A DNA stretch of 16,460 bases from an uncultured Eubacteriales bacterium (GTDB lineage Bacteria > Bacillota > Clostridia > Oscillospirales > Acutalibacteraceae). Under the pieces are notes generated by a model. That model had not been told where the DNA came from, did no database searches, and saw only the letters and a program-made list of their open reading frames with translations. Positions 13,622 to 16,460 of the stretch are shown in pieces. Location of the stretch: assembly GCA_900317795.1 (NCBI GenBank), contig ONIF01000017.1:1-16460 (forward strand), in the 5' to 3' direction. Position numbers and translations under genes: made by a program. Each line of letters opens with the position of its first letter. Position 1 is the stretch's first letter.

Positions 13622-13651
13622 TTGATTTTTAGTTGAACAATATAGTATAAT
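13622..13651 (+). promoter_or_regulatory. sigma-A promoter of second Big_2-CAP gene
   Basis: TTGATT (13622-13627), an 18-bp spacer and TATAAT (13646-13651). The -10 flank ATAGTATAATATATACAAAT matches that of the first CAP gene, while the -35 is weaker. The rest of the 13499-13620 gap is AT-rich, with a lone heptamer-like AATTGCACATT near 13520. Confidence 0.75.
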
Positions 13652-13691
13652 ATATACAAATAAATATGAAACGCAAGGGGGTGTATGGCAA

Positions 13692-14444
13692 ATGAAGAAG
13701 TGGAAAAAATGTGCTTGTGTGATAATGGTGTTGTCTTTGGTGCAGGGAATTTCCGTGAATTATGATGCGGTGAATGCGGTAAGCATTCCCGTACCGACAG
13801 TCACGGTAAGCACGGCATCTGTAAAAAAATCACCTTCAACCGTGAAGTTGAATAAGACATCTGAAAAGCTTGTTGTCGGAAAGACGGACACGTTAAAAGC
13901 AACGGTTACACCGTCGGGAAGTTACAATCTGACATGGACAAGCAGTAATAAAAAAGTTGTCACGGTTGACAGCAACGGAAAATTAAAGGCTGTCGGCAAG
14001 GGTACGGCAAATGTAACGGTGAAAACGTCAAACGGCAAAAGTGCGGTCTGCATGGTAAGCGTCATTACTCAGAATGAGGCTTATATTGAAGAAGTGGTAA
14101 GGCTTGTGAATGCGGAGAGGACAAAAAGAGGTCTTAACAAGCTTGTGATAAACAGCAGGCTTGCCAATGCAAGTCAAAAGCGTGCTGTCGAAACGTCAAA
14201 ACGCTTGTCCCACACACGCCCAAGCGGAAAATCATTTTCTACGGTGCTTGACGAGTACGGCATAAAATACAGTATCACGGGTGAAAATATCGCATATAAC
14301 TATTATACCGCCTCCGAAGCGATGGAGGGGCTTATGGACTCCAAAGGTCACAGGGATAATATTCTTAATTCCAAATTCAAGTATCTCGGTGTAGGCTTGT
14401 ATGAGGAAGACGGGATAAAATATTTGGTTCAGCTCTTTACATAA
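13692..14444 (+). CDS. secreted Big_2-CAP protein, paralogue of the upstream gene
   Basis: 250 aa with the same architecture as its neighbour. A signal peptide (about 1-29, cleaved after VNA) and a Ser/Thr-rich linker lead to a Big_2 domain (about 50-125: VKLNKTSEKLVVGKTDTLKA, WTSSNKKVVTVDSNGKLKAV) and a CAP domain (about 130-250). The CAP domain keeps VNAERTKRGL, LSHTRPSGK, GENIAYNYY and SKGHRDNILNSKF. It differs where the first copy reads VVNMWMNSKG: here AMEGLMDSKG, so the family Trp is lost. Linker and signal peptide have diverged more than the domains. GGGGG at 13677-13681 lies ten bases before the ATG. An earlier out-of-frame ATG at 13685 has a shorter SD spacing but leads nowhere. Confidence 0.93.
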   Translation: MKKWKKCACVIMVLSLVQGISVNYDAVNAVSIPVPTVTVSTASVKKSPSTVKLNKTSEKLVVGKTDTLKATVTPSGSYNLTWTSSNKKVVTVDSNGKLKAVGKGTANVTVKTSNGKSAVCMVSVITQNEAYIEEVVRLVNAERTKRGLNKLVINSRLANASQKRAVETSKRLSHTRPSGKSFSTVLDEYGIKYSITGENIAYNYYTASEAMEGLMDSKGHRDNILNSKFKYLGVGLYEEDGIKYLVQLFT

Positions 14445-14459
14445 AATGTTTCTCCTTAT

Positions 14460-14497
14460 AAAAAAACTGCTGTCATATTTCGGACAGCAGTTTTTTT
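14460..14497. terminator. bidirectional intrinsic terminator
   Basis: AAAAAAACTGCTGTC (14460-14474) pairs perfectly with GACAGCAGTTTTTTT (14483-14497) around an 8-nt loop. It lies between the convergent second CAP gene (+) and the repeat lipoprotein (-). Confidence 0.94.
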
Positions 14498-14503
14498 GAT
14501 ATT

Positions 14504-15403
14504 TTATGAAAAGTTTTTGATTGTGACGGAGGAGAATTTTGTATAGTTCTCATTGGTATATATGAAGAATTCGACAGTTTTTGAAAGGTCAACTTTATAT
14601 CTGAGAGTTACATAGTCATTATAGACGTGTTCAGATTCGGGTTCGCCATACTGTTCTTTGATTTTTTCGGGTGTTATTTCCGTGTCAAATGCAAAATTTC
14701 CGGGCAGAACTACTTCAAATTCCTCACCTAATTTTATTTCCATAGAGCCTATTTTGCATTCTTCATAGCTTTTTTTCTTATTGGAGGCATTCCAAAGCTG
14801 TGTACTTATTACATGACCTTCCTCATTTTTCCATTCTATGCTTCTGCTGTAATTTTCGGGTTCAAGTTCACCGTCCCTGGTGATAAAATATCCGTTTTCC
14901 TCCAACTCGGCATAATCAAAGGGGAGCTGATAGATAACATCATTGATTTTTATCCTGAAATTGAAAATATTTTTTTCTTCCATGGGGTCGATTTCCGAAC
15001 TTTCCTCATCGGAGTTTTCACTGTCGGAAATTTCTTCATCAGAGTTTTCACTGTCGGAATTTTCGTCACTTGATTTTTCATCATCGGAGTTTTCGTCATC
15101 GGACTTTTCGTCATCGGACTTTTCATCATTGGACTTTTCGTCATCGGACTTTTCATCATCGGACTTTTCGTCATTGGATTTTTCATCGTTGGATTTTTCG
15201 TCATTGGACTTTTCATCTTTTGATTTTTCGTCACCCGACTTTTCATCACTGGACTTTTCGTCATCGGATTTTTCATCATCTTGTGAAAGCTGTAAAGACT
15301 GTTGAGAGGGCTGTGAGGAGTTGGAGTTATCTACAACAGATGTACAGCCTGTAAGGTATGCTATTGACAAAGAGAGCAGAGCAACTGCCAATATCTTCTT
15401 CAT
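14504..15403 (-). CDS. lipoprotein with long Asp-Glu-Lys-Ser repeat spacer, unknown C-terminal domain
   Basis: 299 aa. The lipoprotein signal is MKKILAVALLSLSIAYLTGC, with Cys20 the lipidation site. A short Ser/Gln-rich stretch is followed by about 95 residues (43-137) of five-residue units: fifteen of the DE(K/N)S-x kind and four more acidic degenerate ones (SENSD, EEISD, SENSD, EESSE). The mature domain (about 138-299: NIFNFRIKINDVIYQLPFDYAEL, SRSIEWKNEEGHVIS, EEFEVVLPGNFAFDTEITPEKIKEQYGEPES, VEFFIYTNENYTKFSSVTIKN) looks like the beta-rich domains of small Clostridia lipoproteins. I cannot assign a function. The highly charged, zwitterionic spacer probably projects the domain through the cell wall. 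GAGGA lies ten bases before the ATG. Confidence 0.87.
   Translation of the reverse strand: MKKILAVALLSLSIAYLTGCTSVVDNSNSSQPSQQSLQLSQDDEKSDDEKSSDEKSGDEKSKDEKSNDEKSNDEKSNDEKSDDEKSDDEKSNDEKSDDEKSDDENSDDEKSSDENSDSENSDEEISDSENSDEESSEIDPMEEKNIFNFRIKINDVIYQLPFDYAELEENGYFITRDGELEPENYSRSIEWKNEEGHVISTQLWNASNKKKSYEECKIGSMEIKLGEEFEVVLPGNFAFDTEITPEKIKEQYGEPESEHVYNDYVTLRYKVDLSKTVEFFIYTNENYTKFSSVTIKNFS
14993..15277 (-). repeat. 15-bp tandem repeat, 19 units, in frame
   Basis: Each unit encodes DE(K/N)S plus one variable residue (D, S, G, K or N). Units near the N-terminus are best conserved; the four at the C-terminal end have decayed to acidic variants. It is a second, unrelated 15-bp coding minisatellite in the window. 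Confidence 0.93.
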
Positions 15404-15446
15404 TTTTTATCATTCCTCAATTTATATTTTTGCAGTAACACATTTC

Positions 15447-15476
15447 ATTTTACCGCATAACGATACCATAAGTCAA
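15447..15476 (-). promoter_or_regulatory. sigma-A promoter of the Asp-Glu-Lys-Ser repeat lipoprotein
   Basis: On the - strand, TTGACT (15476-15471), an 18-bp spacer and TAAAAT (15452-15447), about 44 bp before the start codon. The rest of 15477-15590 is AT-rich and I see nothing further in it. Confidence 0.72.
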
Positions 15477-15598
15477 TATATTTATCAAAAAAATAATTTG
15501 CCATTAACGAAAAAGTTGGAATTTGGCACTTATTTTTTTAATATACATTGCTATAAATGAATGAGGATTGAAAAAGCATAATGCAGGGATTTTGGGGC

Positions 15599-15635
15599 AA
15601 AAAAAGCCCCTGTACAGAAATCGTCTGTAAGGGGC
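15599..15635 (-). terminator. intrinsic terminator of the Cys4-tailed AbrB gene
   Basis: On the - strand, GCCCCT-TACAGA (15635-15624) pairs with TCTGTA-C-AGGGGC (15618-15606, one bulged C), followed by seven T (15605-15599). A further GCCCC at 15598-15594 could pair with the same AGGGGC arm, so a competing fold is possible just past the U-run. Confidence 0.88.
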
Positions 15636-15643
15636 AATAAAAT

Positions 15644-15886
15644 TTACTTTTTAAGTTCTTCCATGCAATTAAGACATACGGACTGATTTTTGAATTCAAC
15701 AAGATTTTCATCTGATTTGCAGAATATACATGCAGGGCGATATTTTTTGATAATAATGCTGTCGTTGTCGAGGAAAAACTCAACCGAGTCCTCACCGTTT
15801 GTGATGTTAAGGGATTTTCTTATATCGGCGGGCAGAACCAGCCTTCCCAACTTGTCGATAGGTCTTACACAGCCAACTGCTCTCAT
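15644..15886 (-). CDS. AbrB-type transcriptional regulator with Cys4 (zinc-ribbon-like) tail
   Basis: 80 aa. The N-terminal AbrB fold is textbook: RAVGCVRPIDKLGRLVLPADIRKSLNI then EFFLDNDSIIIKKY, like B. subtilis AbrB/SpoVT. The C-terminal B. subtilis-type helix is replaced by CIFC...CLNC (two CxxC pairs about 18 residues apart), a likely zinc-binding knuckle, ending in MEELKK. ATG 15886 is preferred because GGAGG lies eight bases upstream; the in-frame GTG at 15895 overlaps that SD. Such proteins usually control transition-state or sporulation genes. It is divergent from spmA, with 269 bp between the start codons, so control of spmA is possible but not shown. It has its own promoter and terminator. 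Confidence 0.92.
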   Translation of the reverse strand: MRAVGCVRPIDKLGRLVLPADIRKSLNITNGEDSVEFFLDNDSIIIKKYRPACIFCKSDENLVEFKNQSVCLNCMEELKK

Positions 15887-15909
15887 AACAAGCACCTCCG
15901 TTTTTTCTT

Positions 15910-15929
15910 ATATATTTCTTGGAATATAT
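15910..15929. promoter_or_regulatory. inverted repeat in the AbrB 5' UTR, candidate operator
   Basis: ATATATT (15910-15916) and AATATAT (15923-15929) flank TCTTGG, between the promoter and the SD. AT-rich palindromes of this kind are typical AbrB-type targets, so autoregulation is plausible. Inference only. Confidence 0.35.
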
Positions 15930-15944
15930 TTTCTTCTTGATATT

Positions 15945-15973
15945 ATAATACCTTTATTTGCACAAAATGTCAA
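15945..15973 (-). promoter_or_regulatory. sigma-A promoter of the Cys4-tailed AbrB gene
   Basis: On the - strand, TTGACA (15973-15968), a 17-bp spacer and TATTAT (15950-15945). Confidence 0.85.
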
Positions 15974-15980
15974 TAGTTTA

Positions 15981-16006
15981 TTCAAAAAAAGTTGTATTTT
16001 TTTGAA
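15981..16006. promoter_or_regulatory. perfect 10-bp inverted repeat upstream of both divergent genes
   Basis: TTCAAAAAAA (15981-15990) and TTTTTTTGAA (15997-16006) around GTTGTA, with a third TTTTTTTGAA at 16013-16022. It lies directly upstream of the AbrB -35. It has too little GC for a terminator stem, so a protein-binding or bent-DNA site is more likely. The downstream 16023-16140 region shows no promoter I can support for spmA. Confidence 0.4.
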
Positions 16007-16155
16007 TAATATTTTTTTGAAAGTGATTTTGTAGATGTAAGTCAGATATTAGACAAGTTTTGGAATAAAGCGATGTTCTTTTATTTAAAGTGAATAGAGG
16101 TTACTATTATTAAAACGGAAAAATTGTACGATTGTAACATAGAAAGGTGATATTA

Positions 16156-16460
16156 TTGATAAGTTATATATGGTTTTTGATGGTAATTATCAGCTTTATT
16201 TGTGCATTATTCACAGGAAAGATGGAAAGCTTATCCAAAAGCATTCTTGACGGTGCGGACAGTGCAGTCAGGCTTATTATATCTATGGCAGGGGTAATGT
16301 GTCTTTGGACAGGCATAATGAAAATTGCGGACAGGAGCGGAATGACAGAAAAAATTTCAAAAGCAATGTCACCGTTGCTGTCGAAGATAATGCCCGAATA
16401 CAGTCCCGACAGTCCTGCAATGAAAGCAGTGAGTGCCAATATAACGGCAAACATATTGGG
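16156..16460 (+). CDS. spmA: spore maturation protein A, 3'-truncated by window edge
   Basis: The first 101 codons of SpmA, a membrane protein of the nucleoside-recognition (Gate) domain family needed for spore core dehydration in Bacillus. The N-terminus is a membrane segment (ISYIWFLMVIISFICALFTGKME), followed by a second (AVRLIISMAGVMCLWTGIMKIAD). The family block SGMTEKISKAMSPLLSKIMPEYSPDSPAMKAVSANITANILG matches B. subtilis SpmA closely in pattern. Initiation appears to be at TTG (16156-16158), five bases after AAAGGTGA; no ATG fits the N-terminal alignment. spmB is expected just beyond the window. It is divergent from the AbrB-type regulator. Its presence implies a spore-forming lineage. 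Confidence 0.9.
   Translation, partial: MISYIWFLMVIISFICALFTGKMESLSKSILDGADSAVRLIISMAGVMCLWTGIMKIADRSGMTEKISKAMSPLLSKIMPEYSPDSPAMKAVSANITANIL

Noticed and set aside
14943..15305. 120-codon + strand frame with Phe-Ser-Ser repeats
   Set aside because: Complement of the DEKS repeat gene, which has a lipobox, SD and promoter.
16138..16145. Sigma-E/G type -10 (CATA) for spmA
   Set aside because: It overlaps the SD, leaving no room for a transcript start, and no matching -35 was found at the right distance.

Overview
The window is AT-rich, gene-dense chromosomal DNA from a low-GC Gram-positive anaerobe. It most resembles an endospore-forming Clostridia member of the Ruminococcus/Oscillospiraceae type. 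The pointers are the 5' part of a spore-maturation gene (spmA) at the right edge, AbrB-type regulators, consensus sigma-A promoters, Clostridia-type lipoproteins with very long acidic spacers, and a module resembling starch-binding CBM26. The genus is an inference; no rRNA or other marker gene is present.

Layout. (1) 1-4258, + strand: a biosynthetic operon with the 3' part of carB, a dapF that is broken near its 5' end, and intact pyrG. (2) 4244-4627: a heptamer-repeat element and a small orphan ORF. (3) 4631-6889, - strand: a three-gene unit, AbrB regulator, then a membrane-anchored UGT-family glycosyltransferase, then a small lipoprotein. (4) 6922-7948, - strand: a Cof-type HAD phosphatase with its own promoter, followed downstream by a palindromic intergenic repeat and a terminator. 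(5) 8042-8847, + strand: a lipoprotein with a Ser/Glu repeat stalk and a CBM26-like domain. (6) 8875-10915, - strand: aguA-aguB, which convert agmatine to putrescine, with a second heptamer array at the aguB 3' end. (7) 10940-11123: a third heptamer array and a candidate small RNA of about 100 nt on the - strand. (8) 11220-12586, + strand: an ECF sigma factor coupled to a membrane protein that is probably its anti-sigma factor. (9) 12616-14497, + strand: two paralogous secreted Big_2 + CAP/SCP proteins, each with its own promoter and terminator. (10) 14504-15476, - strand: a second lipoprotein with a long Asp-Glu-Lys-Ser repeat spacer. (11) 15606-15973, - strand: an AbrB-type regulator with a Cys4 tail. 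(12) 16156 to the end, + strand: spmA, cut by the window edge.

How the parts fit together. The left operon supplies carbamoyl phosphate and CTP for pyrimidine synthesis, and should supply meso-diaminopimelate through dapF. Most of the rest is cell-envelope business: lipoproteins with wall-spanning spacers, secreted CAP proteins, a membrane glycosyltransferase, and envelope-type regulators (ECF sigma/anti-sigma and AbrB).

Four items deserve most attention. First, dapF carries a lesion, with signs that it was once continuous with carB. Second, the candidate small RNA at about 10989-11090. Third, a heptamer repeat family abuts the 3' ends of transcription units in a constant orientation and supplies the stop codons of pyrG and aguB. 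Fourth, the repeat-stalk lipoprotein with the putative starch-binding module. I saw no CRISPR array, rRNA, tRNA, transposase or phage gene.
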